Source of the DNA: Treponema sp.
Lineage (GTDB): Bacteria; Spirochaetota; Spirochaetia; Treponematales; Treponemataceae
Length of the DNA stretch: 37,421 bases
Direction: 5' to 3'
Assembly (NCBI RefSeq): GCF_024696245.1
Contig: NZ_JAILGZ010000042.1
Coordinates: 1-37,421 of the forward strand
Position numbers and translations under genes: made by a program. This document shows positions 1-8,250 of this stretch, piece by piece. How positions within the stretch are numbered: position 1 is the first letter of the stretch; every line of letters starts with the position of its first letter. The notes below the pieces were generated by a model that did not search any database, was not told where the DNA came from, and was given only the letters and a program-made list of their open reading frames with translations.

Positions 1-92
1 TAGCTGGAATTTACGGAAGTTACTGTTCCCGTATATTTAATAGGTTCAGTGCGCTCCACAATATTAGTATATTTAGTGAAGAATTTTTCCAT
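1..92 (-). CDS. fliI: Flagellar export ATPase FliI, N-terminal fragment
   Basis: Only the first 30 codons lie in the window; the gene runs off the left edge on the minus strand. The translation begins MEKFFTKYTNIVERTEPIKY and continues TGTVTSVNSS, which resembles the start of FliI, the ATPase that energises flagellar type III export. The ATG at 92 lies 2 nt after the fliH stop, as expected for the conserved fliH-fliI pair whose products form a complex. The Walker motifs are outside the window, so the call rests on position and the short N-terminus. It could only be another gene if the operon order were unusual here. Confidence 0.72.
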   Translation of the reverse strand, partial: MEKFFTKYTNIVERTEPIKYTGTVTSVNSS

Positions 93-94
93 GG

Positions 95-1027
95 CTATGC
101 ATCCGGATTAATAACATCTGACTTACTGACAGTCTTAATAGGTGCAATATTAAGAATCTGGGTTTCAAGTTCACCAAGCTGGCTGGAAATACGGGCATCG
201 ATAGCACCAAAGTCTGTTTCTACAATACAGCCGCCCTTTTCTACAGAACTGTCTTCCACAATATGAATATTCTGAATGTTTTCTACTTCACGGATAAAGT
301 CAGCAGTATGTTCAGTTGTAAGTTTAATATCTGCAAGGTTAACTCTAAGGGTAACGTCACCGCGGCCCTTAACCTTTTTAAGTGCCTGAACAACATTAGA
401 AAGAATAACGCTTTTCTGGCTGTCACTCATAATCTTTACAACCTTACGGGTCATAAGGATTACCAGGTCAACAATCTGCTGTTCCGTTCCATCAAGGATT
501 TCCTGCCTGCGCTGAAGAACTGCATCAATAATACCGTGCATTTCTGCAACAAGACGGTCTGATTCTGCCTTACCATCTGCATATCCTGATTCAGAACCGG
601 AACTATAGCCGGCCTTTTCTGCCTGAGAGGTAATTTCCTGTTCCTGAGCGTGAGCTTTGTCTATAATCTCTGAAGCTTCCTGTCTTGCCTTATCAAGTAT
701 GGATTTTGCTTCTTCCTGAGCAGAGTTTCTGATAATGGAAGCCTGGTCTGACTGACGCTTTACCTGTTCAAAAGCTGCTTCTTCTGCATTTTTTACAATC
801 TGATCTGCCTGAGCCTGGGCATCGGCAAGCATACGGGCTTTTTCTTCTTCCCACTGCTTTTTAAAAGCCTCTGCTTCCCTTCTAAGGTCATCAGCAGTAG
901 GGCCTGTGTATTCAGGTTCAACAACTTCCTCAACTTCCTCAGGCATGGAAAATTCCTTGGTAAGTTTGAGCATTATTTCGCCTTCTTTGGCTGTTATCTG
1001 ATTAGGTCTGAATACACTTTGTGCCAT
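95..1027 (-). CDS. fliH: Flagellar assembly protein FliH (export ATPase regulator)
   Basis: 310 residues. FliH binds and restrains the FliI ATPase and links it to the export gate and C-ring. The protein is acidic near residues 28-42, then has a long charged, Ala/Glu/Gln-rich coiled coil (about 45-140) and a C-terminal FliH/type III stator-like domain (about 150-300). This matches family architecture, although spirochaetal FliH is longer than the enteric one (about 235 residues). The ATG at 1027 has an AAGGA ribosome site 6 nt upstream; a second Met at codon 19 is possible. It lies 17 nt after fliG and 2 nt before fliI, so it is operonic. Identification relies on moderate family resemblance plus strong context. 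Confidence 0.88.
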   Translation of the reverse strand: MAQSVFRPNQITAKEGEIMLKLTKEFSMPEEVEEVVEPEYTGPTADDLRREAEAFKKQWEEEKARMLADAQAQADQIVKNAEEAAFEQVKRQSDQASIIRNSAQEEAKSILDKARQEASEIIDKAHAQEQEITSQAEKAGYSSGSESGYADGKAESDRLVAEMHGIIDAVLQRRQEILDGTEQQIVDLVILMTRKVVKIMSDSQKSVILSNVVQALKKVKGRGDVTLRVNLADIKLTTEHTADFIREVENIQNIHIVEDSSVEKGGCIVETDFGAIDARISSQLGELETQILNIAPIKTVSKSDVINPDA

Positions 1028-1044
1028 AATATGTCCTTACTTTT

Positions 1045-2109
1045 TTATACAATCATTTCGTCATCACCACCACGGGCAATAACAACTTCACCACTGTCTT
1101 CAAGACGACGGATTACACTTACAATCTTCTGCTGGCTTTCTTCAACGTCCTTCAAGCGTACAGGTCCCATGAATTCCATATCTTCTTTAAGCATACTTGC
1201 GGCACGCTTGGACATGTTACGGAAGATTTTATCCTGAACTTCCGTATCAACAGACTTAAGGGCCTTGGCAAGTTCCTGCTGGTCAACTTCACGAAGAACT
1301 TTCTGAATGGCACGGTCGTCAAGCATAACGATATCTTCGAATACGAACATGCGTTTCTTGATTTCTTCTGCAAGTTCTGGATCGTCTTCTTCAAGGGTTT
1401 CAATGATGGCCTTTTCAGAAGAACGGTCAACAAGGTTAAGGATTTCAACGATGGAGTCAACACCACCGGCTGCAGTATAATCTTCGCTGGACAAGGTAGA
1501 CAGCTTTTTCTCAAGAACGCGTTCTACTTCACGAAGAACGTCTGGAGATGTACGGTCCATTGTTGCAAGACGTTTGGAAACTTCAGGCTGAATTTCTGCC
1601 GGAAGGTTCTGCAAAATAGTAGCTGCTTTCTGAGGGTCCAGATAAGCCAGAATAAGGGCTATGGTCTGAGGGTACTCCTGCTGAACAAAGTTAAGGAGGT
1701 GTGCCGGGTCAGTACGTCTGATAAAGTCAAAAGGACGAACCTGAAGACTTGATGTAAGACGGTTAATAATATCAATGGCTTTCTGGGAACCAAGGGATTT
1801 TTCAAGGAGTTCGCGGGCAAAATCAATACCACCGGTAGTGATAAAGTTCTGAGCCTGCATAAGTTCCTGGAATTCTTCAAGAACCTGATCCTTAAAATCT
1901 GCATCAATTGTATCAAGACGGGCAATTTCAAAAGTAATCTGTTCAACTTCATCATCACGAAGGTGTTTCATTACTTCTGCAGAAACTTCACTTCCAAGAG
2001 CAACAAGGAATATGGCAGCCTTCTGACGGCCGGTCAAGCTTTTATAGTCTTTTATCCCGCCCTTCTTCTTACTGGAAGCTGCAGGTTTAATCGATTTATC
2101 ATCAGCCAT
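1045..2109 (-). CDS. fliG: Flagellar motor switch protein FliG
   Basis: 354 residues, close to the usual 330-350. FliG forms the rotor ring on the cytoplasmic face of the MS-ring and takes torque from the stator. Visible features are the N-terminal TGRQKAAIFLVALGSEVSAEVMKHL-type FliF-binding segment, a middle domain with EYPQTIALIL (the EHPQ motif as EYPQ), repeated armadillo-like helices, and the C-terminal motor domain with FEDIVMLDDRAIQKVLREVD, which holds the conserved charged residues facing the stator. The ATG follows GGAGG inside the fliF end, with a 3 nt gap from the fliF stop, so translation is probably coupled. Spirochaetes often carry two FliG paralogues; the basal-body-operon position suggests the main motor copy. 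Confidence 0.96.
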   Translation of the reverse strand: MADDKSIKPAASSKKKGGIKDYKSLTGRQKAAIFLVALGSEVSAEVMKHLRDDEVEQITFEIARLDTIDADFKDQVLEEFQELMQAQNFITTGGIDFARELLEKSLGSQKAIDIINRLTSSLQVRPFDFIRRTDPAHLLNFVQQEYPQTIALILAYLDPQKAATILQNLPAEIQPEVSKRLATMDRTSPDVLREVERVLEKKLSTLSSEDYTAAGGVDSIVEILNLVDRSSEKAIIETLEEDDPELAEEIKKRMFVFEDIVMLDDRAIQKVLREVDQQELAKALKSVDTEVQDKIFRNMSKRAASMLKEDMEFMGPVRLKDVEESQQKIVSVIRRLEDSGEVVIARGGDDEMIV

Positions 2110-2112
2110 TGA

Positions 2113-3816
2113 TTATTCCTCCATAAGCCATGTACGGATAAGCATTGCAACATCTTCAGGATGCTCTTTTGCCATAGCAACTGCATTTTCCTGAAGTTCG
2201 GCACGTTTGCGTTCTTCGACAGACATGGTAACTTCCATACCCTGTTCCTTTGCGTCCCAAAGTGCCTTCTCTCTTTCTTCCTGCTGGCGTCTTCTTTCTT
2301 CTTCTTCACGGAGACGGCGGCGGCGTTCAATTTCTCTGGTAATAATCCTGAAGAGAATAAATGCTACAAGAACAACTGTTACACCAACAAGGATAAGAAC
2401 GATTGTCTTATTGCGCTGCTTGCGGGCACGTTCTGCTGCATCAGCCTTTTCAAATTCTTCAGAATGGTCAACACCGATATTTGTTACCGTTACAATGTCA
2501 CCTTTTTTGGCATCATATCCTATAGCACCCTGAACAAGTCTTGTGATTTCCTTAAGTTCATCTTCTTCTATAGGAGTGTATTCACGTTTAATGGCACCGT
2601 CTTCTATTACAAGTTCACCATCTTTATCACGGATTTCCTTCCAGATACCGTCAATGTTTACAGAAACAGTGCGGCGCTGAATCATAGGACTTTCTTTAGC
2701 GTTTATATTTTTTTCGTTAAGTACGTAATTTGTCTGATGACTTTCTTTCTGCTGCTGACCAATAAGATTGCTGGCATCTTCATAAACTGCAGGATTCTGA
2801 CCTTCTACACCGGAAGGACCTTCAGGGTTAAGCCCCGTACCTGTAAAGGATTCAGTTACGGAAATCTCAGAAATAGCAACCTTTTCCCTTACGTCAGAGT
2901 CATCGTATGGAGTATCCTGGTTGTCTTCCTTAAGGGTAACACCACCATATTCCTTTGCAGTATAGGACTTTTCTGACATGTCCATTTCTATCTTCATGTT
3001 TACATAATCAACACGCTTGTTAAAGATAGGCTTAATCTGCTGAAGAATACGGCTGCGGTATTCATTTTCAAGCCCCTGAATAAGGCGCTGCTGCTTGTCT
3101 ATGTTTGAAATACGGTCAGACTCTTCCATTCCCTCAAAGTTGTTGATTTCTTTATTGGTAGAACCGTCAACAATGGAAATATTTTCTGCAAGAAGACCTT
3201 CAACACTTTTTTCTATAAGACGCTCAATACCCTTGACTGAAGTCTTGTTGGAAAGGGCATCACTATAACCTTCTGCATAAAGTACGACACTGGCTGTTAC
3301 AGGCTTCTGGTTATCACTAAAATAGGTGTCATCAGGAAGGGTAAGGCTTACGCTGGCATCACGGATACCGCTTAAGCTCTTAAGGTGCTGTTCAACTGCC
3401 AGCTCACGGGAATGCTGCCACTTAACCTTGTCATCAAAATCATTGCGGGACCAGCTTGTTTCGTTAAAGAGGTCATAAGGGTTCATTCCCTTAGGTTCAA
3501 GATTTTCTGCAATGAGGATGCTGCGGTACTGGGCTGCAACTTTTTCGTTATCTACGGAAATATAATTGTCAGAAGATACGTAAGCCTGAACATTGTCCTG
3601 AGAAAGACGCATGAGAATCTTATTACGTTCAGTCTCACTATTTACAGGTGCATTAAAAAGTCTTGTAGTTGTAGGACGTGAAGAACCAACAAAAAGCCAT
3701 ACCACTGCTGCAAGAACAGCAAGGACGATTCCTATTGCAATTCCTTTTTGAACTTTTGTCCACTTAGACCATTTATCACTTAAAGACGCTATAAACTGCT
3801 TGAAGCGTTCGTTCAT
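2113..3816 (-). CDS. fliF: Flagellar MS-ring protein FliF
   Basis: 567 residues, the usual family size. FliF builds the inner-membrane MS-ring on which the rotor and export gate assemble. An N-terminal transmembrane helix (about 24-44) is followed by the periplasmic ring-building domains, including the SRPTTTRLFN segment, then a second helix (about 472-492, KTIVLILVGVTVVLVAFILF) and a strongly charged cytoplasmic tail ending RTWLMEE that binds FliG. Two adjacent ATGs exist, at 3819 and 3816. The GGAGG at 3822-3826 is only 2 nt from the first and 5 nt from the second, so I chose the second. Unlike the closely packed genes downstream, fliF is separated from fliE by about 200 nt holding a terminator and a promoter candidate. 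Confidence 0.95.
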   Translation of the reverse strand: MNERFKQFIASLSDKWSKWTKVQKGIAIGIVLAVLAAVVWLFVGSSRPTTTRLFNAPVNSETERNKILMRLSQDNVQAYVSSDNYISVDNEKVAAQYRSILIAENLEPKGMNPYDLFNETSWSRNDFDDKVKWQHSRELAVEQHLKSLSGIRDASVSLTLPDDTYFSDNQKPVTASVVLYAEGYSDALSNKTSVKGIERLIEKSVEGLLAENISIVDGSTNKEINNFEGMEESDRISNIDKQQRLIQGLENEYRSRILQQIKPIFNKRVDYVNMKIEMDMSEKSYTAKEYGGVTLKEDNQDTPYDDSDVREKVAISEISVTESFTGTGLNPEGPSGVEGQNPAVYEDASNLIGQQQKESHQTNYVLNEKNINAKESPMIQRRTVSVNIDGIWKEIRDKDGELVIEDGAIKREYTPIEEDELKEITRLVQGAIGYDAKKGDIVTVTNIGVDHSEEFEKADAAERARKQRNKTIVLILVGVTVVLVAFILFRIITREIERRRRLREEEERRRQQEEREKALWDAKEQGMEVTMSVEERKRAELQENAVAMAKEHPEDVAMLIRTWLMEE

Positions 3817-3850
3817 CATCCCCTCCAGAGAACGAATCTATATAATAGAA

Positions 3851-3879
3851 AATATATCACGTACAGGCCAATTTGAAAA
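3851..3879 (-). promoter_or_regulatory. Candidate sigma-70-type promoter of fliF-fliG-fliH-fliI
   Basis: On the minus strand TTTTCA (3874-3879) is followed by 17 nt and an extended -10, TGATATATT (3851-3859). This puts a start about 25 nt upstream of fliF. An alternative pairing is TTGGCC (3866-3871) with TATTAT (3842-3847), spacer 18. A fresh promoter here fits with the terminator just upstream at 3973-4007. Confidence 0.5.
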
Positions 3880-3972
3880 GAGTAAAACTTACTATTATAC
3901 GACACCTGAACCACTCCATTTTTACAGGCAGCAAAGGCTCTGTTACATACCTTAAACCGCCTCTGTAATGAC

Positions 3973-4007
3973 AAAAAAAAGCCGGAAGGTCTGCATTCCC
4001 CCCGGCT
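3973..4007 (-). terminator. Rho-independent terminator after fliE
   Basis: AGCCGG at 3980-3985 pairs with CCGGCT at 4002-4007. On the minus strand the hairpin is followed by eight T residues (the A run at 3973-3980). It lies 17 nt beyond the fliE stop and before fliF, so it should end or reduce transcription from flgB-flgC-fliE. Read on the plus strand there is no good T tract. Confidence 0.78.
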
Positions 4008-4023
4008 GCTTTATATAAAAAAA

Positions 4024-4362
4024 CTATCTGTTCTGTGAAAGCTCTGTCCAGCCGCTTACTATGCGGTCAATAACAGTCTTTGCCAGTGACATGGAAGACT
4101 GAGCCTTAGCCATGGCAATTGTTACGTCATGAATATCCACACTGTCAGGATCAGTTACAATCTGTTTCTGAAGTGAAGATACCTGAACCTGCTGTTCATT
4201 CATCTTGCTTACTGCATCCAGCAGATATGTTTCAAAAGCCCCCTTACGGCCAGAAACTTCACCTGCTTCTGCAACTTTATTCTGACCTGCAACCCTGTTT
4301 ATACCACCAATATGCTCAACCTTAGTTGCTGTCATCTGATTAACGTCAAAAGAAATATTCAC
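4024..4362 (-). CDS. fliE: Flagellar hook-basal body protein FliE
   Basis: 112 residues, typical of FliE (about 100-115). FliE joins the MS-ring to the proximal rod and is among the first export substrates. The C-terminal half (FETYLLDAVSKMNEQQVQVSSLQKQ... VDIHDVTIAMAKAQSSMSLA) follows the family pattern, in which conserved Asp/His and Ala-rich helices pack in the rod. The start is GTG at 4362 with a GAGGGGG ribosome site about 6 nt upstream; no ATG fits. It lies 55 nt downstream of flgC. A terminator follows directly, so it is the last gene of the first flagellar transcript. Confidence 0.92.
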   Translation of the reverse strand: MNISFDVNQMTATKVEHIGGINRVAGQNKVAEAGEVSGRKGAFETYLLDAVSKMNEQQVQVSSLQKQIVTDPDSVDIHDVTIAMAKAQSSMSLAKTVIDRIVSGWTELSQNR

Positions 4363-4417
4363 CAGCTACCCCCTCTCATGCTCCTAGTTTATCACCAGAA
4401 TGCCGCCCTCTCAATAC

Positions 4418-4879
4418 TTAACGGGATGCTATTTCCAGAGCTGCACTGAACATTTCCTTGCTGCCCTGAATTACCGAACTGTTGGCTTCGTAAGCCCTGT
4501 TGGCATCTATCATGTTTACCATTTCGTTTACAATATTAACGTTTGGATATTCAACATAGCCCTTGTGAGGACCGGACTTTATTGCATCAGGGTGGCCCGG
4601 GTCATAAACAAGACGGCCTTTTTCGCTGTCCTTTACGATTTTACTTACGCGGACACCTTTTCCAGGACCATTATCCATGCCTTCGTTAAGAAAAGAGCTT
4701 CTCCAGGTAGGATTATCCTTTGCAATCGGTTCAACAATTACAGTCTGCTTGCGGTATGCTCCTCCATCCTGAGTACGGGTAGTAGTTGCATTGGCAATAT
4801 TGTTGGAAATCACGTCACTTCTAAGACGCTGAACGCTCATTCCTGTTGCTGCTATGTTAATGCTGGTAAAAAGTCCCAT
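4418..4879 (-). CDS. flgC: Flagellar basal-body rod protein FlgC
   Basis: 153 residues (family 130-155). FlgC is a proximal rod subunit exported through the basal body. The N-terminus (MGLFTSINIAATGMSVQRLR) and the rod-protein signature NNIANATTTRTQDGGAYRKQ are clear, as is the C-terminal heptad helix VNMIDANRAYEANSSVIQGS that forms the D0 coiled coil with the N-terminal helix. The ATG at 4879 has GAGGA about 7 nt upstream. It lies 33 nt after flgB and upstream of fliE, and belongs to the sigma-28-linked transcript. Confidence 0.96.
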   Translation of the reverse strand: MGLFTSINIAATGMSVQRLRSDVISNNIANATTTRTQDGGAYRKQTVIVEPIAKDNPTWRSSFLNEGMDNGPGKGVRVSKIVKDSEKGRLVYDPGHPDAIKSGPHKGYVEYPNVNIVNEMVNMIDANRAYEANSSVIQGSKEMFSAALEIASR

Positions 4880-4912
4880 TTTATATCCTCACTTCTGCTC
4901 TTTTATCTATTA

Positions 4913-5344
4913 TTACTTGCTGTTTCTCATGGCTATATCAAGCTGATTGAACTGGAAGCTTGTAAGCTGAGTCATAAGGCGGTACTGTTCCTGCAGCTGA
5001 ACAAGTGTCATTGCTTCTTCTTCTGCATCAACATTGTTACCGTTGGCCTTAACGGATGTACTCCAGTCAGTTACACGGCGGGGTTCAACATCAAGCCAGT
5101 TTTTTCCTTCAGGAGTGCCAAAATGAAGGGGGTCAGTAGTTGTAAGCTTAAAAGGATTAGCCTTAGCGTTCTCTTCTGACTCAAAAGCCCTCTTAAGTTC
5201 ACTTTCAAAGTTTACATACTGCTTTTTGTAGTTAGGAGTTTCGCTGTTTGCAATATTATTTGCAGTTACCTGATAACGCAGGCTGGCAACATCCATTGAT
5301 CTGTGAAGAAGTTCTACTGAACTGAAAAAATCATTCATTCCCAT
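4913..5344 (-). CDS. flgB: Flagellar basal-body rod protein FlgB
   Basis: 143 residues, normal for FlgB, a proximal rod component. The rod signature VTANNIANSETPNYKKQ lies near residues 28-45, and the C-terminal helix LVQLQEQYRLMTQLTSFQFNQL is typical. It is the first gene of the cluster. In-frame ATGs occur at 5344 and 5338. Neither has a good ribosome site, and the sigma-28-type promoter element ends only 8-14 nt upstream, so the message may be leaderless or nearly so. Upstream lies the divergent grpE gene. In some treponemes another gene (tap1) precedes flgB; it is absent here. Confidence 0.95.
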   Translation of the reverse strand: MGMNDFFSSVELLHRSMDVASLRYQVTANNIANSETPNYKKQYVNFESELKRAFESEENAKANPFKLTTTDPLHFGTPEGKNWLDVEPRRVTDWSTSVKANGNNVDAEEEAMTLVQLQEQYRLMTQLTSFQFNQLDIAMRNSK

Positions 5345-5351
5345 ATTATTA

Positions 5352-5378
5352 AAATCGGCATCTCAAATATTTTATTTA
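5352..5378 (-). promoter_or_regulatory. Sigma-28 (FliA)-type promoter of flgB-flgC-fliE
   Basis: On the minus strand TAAA (5375-5378), exactly 15 nt, then GCCGATTT (5352-5359) matches the flagellar sigma-28 consensus TAAA-N15-GCCGATAA in all positions but the last two. The predicted start is about 5344, which is the flgB start codon itself. Confidence 0.75.
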
Positions 5379-5451
5379 GCAGTTTTTACCCTTAAAAAAT
5401 AGGAAAAAAGTCCCTAAATATGCCATAAATTCAATTTTTTTTGAAAATTTA

Positions 5452-5480
5452 TTGACGATAGAAGATTTTTTTTATTATCT
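5452..5480 (+). promoter_or_regulatory. Sigma-70-type promoter of grpE-dnaK
   Basis: TTGACG (5452-5457), a 17-nt spacer and TTATCT (5475-5480), followed by a leader of about 26 nt and AAAGGA before the grpE ATG. No CIRCE inverted repeat (TTAGCACTC-N9-GAGTGCTAA) is visible, so HrcA control is not supported here. Confidence 0.65.
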
Positions 5481-5512
5481 TATTCAGCAAATAACAAAGG
5501 AAATACGAAAGA

Positions 5513-6118
5513 ATGGCTAACGAAGAAAAGAAAGAGCAGGAAGAAGTTAAAGAAGAAACACAGACTTCTCAGGCTCAGGATGAACAGCAGGAAGCTACAC
5601 AGACTGAAGAAGCAGCAGAACAGAAGGAAGAAGTTCCTGAAGACGAGCTTACAGTCCTTAAAAACAAGGTTGACCAGCTGGAAAAAGAGAATGCAGACCT
5701 TAAGGATCAGGTTTTACGCCGTGCAGCAGATTTTGAAAACTACCGCAAGCGCATGATTCAGGAAAAACAGGATGCATTTGACTTTGCAAACACCAACCTT
5801 CTCAAGGACCTTCTGGACAGCCTTGACAACTTTGACCGTACGGTAGAAGCAGCAGCAACAGCTACAGATCCAAAATCCATAGCTGATGGTGTTTCAATGA
5901 TAAGCAAAAGCATGGTAAGCATGCTTGAAAACAAGTACAACCTTGTTTCTTACGGCGCTGTAGGAGATGCCTTTGACCCTAACATTCATGAGGCAATCGG
6001 CATGCAGGAAGGCGACGTAGACGAAGAAAAGCTTGCAGCAGTTTACCTTAAGGGTTACAAGCTTAAGGACAGGGTTATCCGCCATGCAAAAGTCATGGTA
6101 ACTAAACCAAAGGCATAA
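5513..6118 (+). CDS. grpE: Nucleotide exchange factor GrpE
   Basis: 201 residues (family 180-220). GrpE releases ADP from DnaK and resets the Hsp70 cycle. A very acidic, Gln-rich N-terminal tail (1-45) leads into the long dimerising coiled coil (about 45-100), then the signature RRAADFENYRKRMIQEKQDA and the C-terminal beta domain with GDAFDPNIHEAIG. All hallmark segments are present. Starts at ATG 5513, with AAAGGA 11 nt upstream, a rather long spacing. It is first in grpE-dnaK-dnaJ; dnaK follows after 59 nt containing a small hairpin. There is no hrcA upstream, in contrast to many heat-shock operons. Confidence 0.96.
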   Translation: MANEEKKEQEEVKEETQTSQAQDEQQEATQTEEAAEQKEEVPEDELTVLKNKVDQLEKENADLKDQVLRRAADFENYRKRMIQEKQDAFDFANTNLLKDLLDSLDNFDRTVEAAATATDPKSIADGVSMISKSMVSMLENKYNLVSYGAVGDAFDPNIHEAIGMQEGDVDEEKLAAVYLKGYKLKDRVIRHAKVMVTKPKA

Positions 6119-6123
6119 GATAA

Positions 6124-6144
6124 TGTCCGCATTTTCAACGGACA
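6124..6144 (+). other. Intercistronic hairpin between grpE and dnaK
   Basis: TGTCCG (6124-6129) and CGGACA (6139-6144) form a perfect 6-bp stem with a 9-nt loop. There is no T run after it, so it is not a strong terminator. It could be an RNA processing or stability element that sets the grpE:dnaK ratio; that role is inferred. Confidence 0.5.
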
Positions 6145-6177
6145 CTTTAACAATAAAAGCAATAGGAGATAAATAAA

Positions 6178-8151
6178 ATGGGAAAAATTATCGGTATCGA
6201 CTTAGGAACCACAAACTCTTGTGTAGCCGTAATGGAAAACGGTGAACCTGTAGTAATTCAGAACTCAGAAGGTGGACGCACAACTCCATCTATCGTTGGT
6301 TTTACATCAAAAGGAGACAGAATTACAGGTCTTCCTGCTAAAAACCAGATGGTTACTAACCCAAAGAACACTGTTTACTCAGTAAAACGTCTTATCGGAC
6401 ACAGATTTAACGAACTTGAAGGAGAAGCAACAAAGCTTCCTTATGCAATTAAAGATCATGGTGCAGATGTTCGTGTTTGCGTTCAGGAAAACGGAGCAGA
6501 AAAGGAATACTCTCCACAGGAAATCAGTGCCTTTATCCTTCAGAAGATGAAGAAAACTGCAGAAGACTACCTTGGAGAAACTGTAACAGAAGCTGTTATT
6601 ACAGTACCAGCTTACTTTAACGATGCTCAGCGTCAGGCAACAAAAGATGCAGGTAAAATTGCAGGTCTTGATGTAAAGCGCATCATTAACGAACCAACAG
6701 CAGCTTCCCTTGCTTTTGGTTTTAACAAAGATCAGAAATCAGAAAAAACAATCGCCGTATACGACCTTGGTGGTGGTACATTCGATATTTCCATCCTTGA
6801 ACTTGGAGACGGTGTATTTGAAGTTAAATCAACAAACGGTAACACTCACCTTGGTGGAGACGACTGGGACCGCCGAATCGTAAACTGGCTTATTGACCAG
6901 TTTAAGGCAGATACAGGAATCGACCTTTCAGGTGACTCAATGGCTATGCAGCGTCTTCGTGAAGCAGCTGAAAATGCAAAAATCAGCCTTTCTAACCAGA
7001 CAACTGCAGAAATCAACCTTCCGTTCATTACAGCAGACTCAACTGGTCCAAAACACCTTCAGAAGTCTATTACACGTGCTCAGTTTGAACAGATGACTGA
7101 CGATCTTTTTGAAGCAACCCGCGAACCTTGTCAGAAGGCTATGCGCGATGCAGAAATCACAGCTGACAAAATCGACGAAGTTCTTCTCGTTGGTGGTTCA
7201 AGCCGTATGCCTAAAGTTCAGGAAATCGTAAAGTCTATCTTCGGAAAGGAAGGAAGCCGTGCAGTTAACCCTGATGAAGCAGTTGCTATTGGAGCTGCCG
7301 TACAGGGTGGTGTTCTTGCAGGAGACGTTAAGGACGTTCTTCTTCTTGACGTAACTCCACTTTCTCTTGGTATTGAAACAATGGGCGGTGTATTTACCCG
7401 TCTTATTAACCGCAATACTACAATTCCTACAAAAAAGAGCCAGGTATTCTCTACAGCTGCTGATAACCAGACTGCAGTAAGCATCCACGTACTCCAGGGT
7501 GAACGTGAAATGGCAGCTCAGAACCGTACACTTGGTAACTTTGACCTTACAGACATTCCACCAGCACCACGTGGAGTTCCACAGATCGAAGTAACATTCG
7601 ATATTGATGCTAACGGTATCGTTCATGTTTCTGCAAAGGACATGGGTACAGGAAAAGAACAGCATATTCAGATTCAGTCTTCTTCCGGCCTTAGCGAAGA
7701 CGAAATCAACCGCATGGTTAAAGATGCAGAAGCTAATGCTGATGCAGACAAAAAGAAGCGTGAATCAATTGATGCCCGCAACGAAGCTGATTCTCTTGTT
7801 TACCAGACAGAAAAGACCCTTAAGGATCTTGGAGACAAGGTAAATGGAGATGACAAGGCTAAGGTAGAAGCTGCAGTAAACGAACTTAAGGAAGCCCTTA
7901 AGGGAGAAGACATTGAAGCTATCAAAGCTAAGTCAGAAGCCCTTAAACAGGCATCTTACAAAATTGCAGAAGAACTTTACAAACAGCAGGCTGCTAACGG
8001 TGGTGCCCAGGGTGCCGGTCCGGGAGCAGGAGCAGGTGCTGGTCCAAACCCAGGTGCAGGTGCCGGAGCTGGTTCAGCTGGAGCAGGTGCTTCAGGATTC
8101 AACAAGGCTGACGCTGATGATGTTGAATACGAAGTTAAGGATGAAAAATAA
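6178..8151 (+). CDS. dnaK: Molecular chaperone DnaK (Hsp70)
   Basis: 657 residues, slightly longer than the usual 610-640. This ATP-driven chaperone works with DnaJ and GrpE. The N-terminal ATPase domain opens with [19 protein letters not shown], with [32 protein letters not shown] and the [14 protein letters not shown] phosphate-binding loop; the hydrophobic linker [16 protein letters not shown] leads to the substrate-binding domain and helical lid. The C-terminal tail (about 608-640) is an unusually long Gly/Ala/Pro stretch, then a short acidic end [10 protein letters not shown] good AGGAG site precedes the ATG. A terminator follows, before dnaJ. Confidence 0.99.
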   Translation: MGKIIGIDLGTTNSCVAVMENGEPVVIQNSEGGRTTPSIVGFTSKGDRITGLPAKNQMVTNPKNTVYSVKRLIGHRFNELEGEATKLPYAIKDHGADVRVCVQENGAEKEYSPQEISAFILQKMKKTAEDYLGETVTEAVITVPAYFNDAQRQATKDAGKIAGLDVKRIINEPTAASLAFGFNKDQKSEKTIAVYDLGGGTFDISILELGDGVFEVKSTNGNTHLGGDDWDRRIVNWLIDQFKADTGIDLSGDSMAMQRLREAAENAKISLSNQTTAEINLPFITADSTGPKHLQKSITRAQFEQMTDDLFEATREPCQKAMRDAEITADKIDEVLLVGGSSRMPKVQEIVKSIFGKEGSRAVNPDEAVAIGAAVQGGVLAGDVKDVLLLDVTPLSLGIETMGGVFTRLINRNTTIPTKKSQVFSTAADNQTAVSIHVLQGEREMAAQNRTLGNFDLTDIPPAPRGVPQIEVTFDIDANGIVHVSAKDMGTGKEQHIQIQSSSGLSEDEINRMVKDAEANADADKKKRESIDARNEADSLVYQTEKTLKDLGDKVNGDDKAKVEAAVNELKEALKGEDIEAIKAKSEALKQASYKIAEELYKQQAANGGAQGAGPGAGAGAGPNPGAGAGAGSAGAGASGFNKADADDVEYEVKDEK

Positions 8152-8175
8152 TTCCTTAGAGTCATAAAGCTCATG

Positions 8176-8209
8176 CAGCCTCCGTCAATTGCGGCGGGGG
8201 CTGTTTTTT
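8176..8209 (+). terminator. Rho-independent terminator between dnaK and dnaJ
   Basis: CAGCC at 8176-8180 pairs with GGCTG at 8199-8203, with an inner CCG/CGG pairing, followed by TTTTTT (8204-8209). It should lower dnaJ transcription relative to dnaK. No clear promoter is visible in the 41 nt left before dnaJ. Confidence 0.82.
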
Positions 8210-8250
8210 GATACATTTAACTGATTAAAACTAATTTTTAGGGAAATATC

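Noticed and set aside
2161-2976. Long plus-strand open frame opposite fliF
   Set aside because: It is antisense to a certain gene, with a Phe/Cys-rich composition typical of a complement of Glu/Lys-rich coding sequence, and no recognisable domain.
4400-5179. Plus-strand open frame of 259 codons opposite flgB and flgC
   Set aside because: It spans two clear flagellar genes and their gap, and has a Cys/Phe/Ser-rich composition with no ribosome site.
5381-5512. CIRCE (HrcA) operator upstream of grpE
   Set aside because: I looked for TTAGCACTC-N9-GAGTGCTAA; no such inverted repeat is present, only AT-rich runs.
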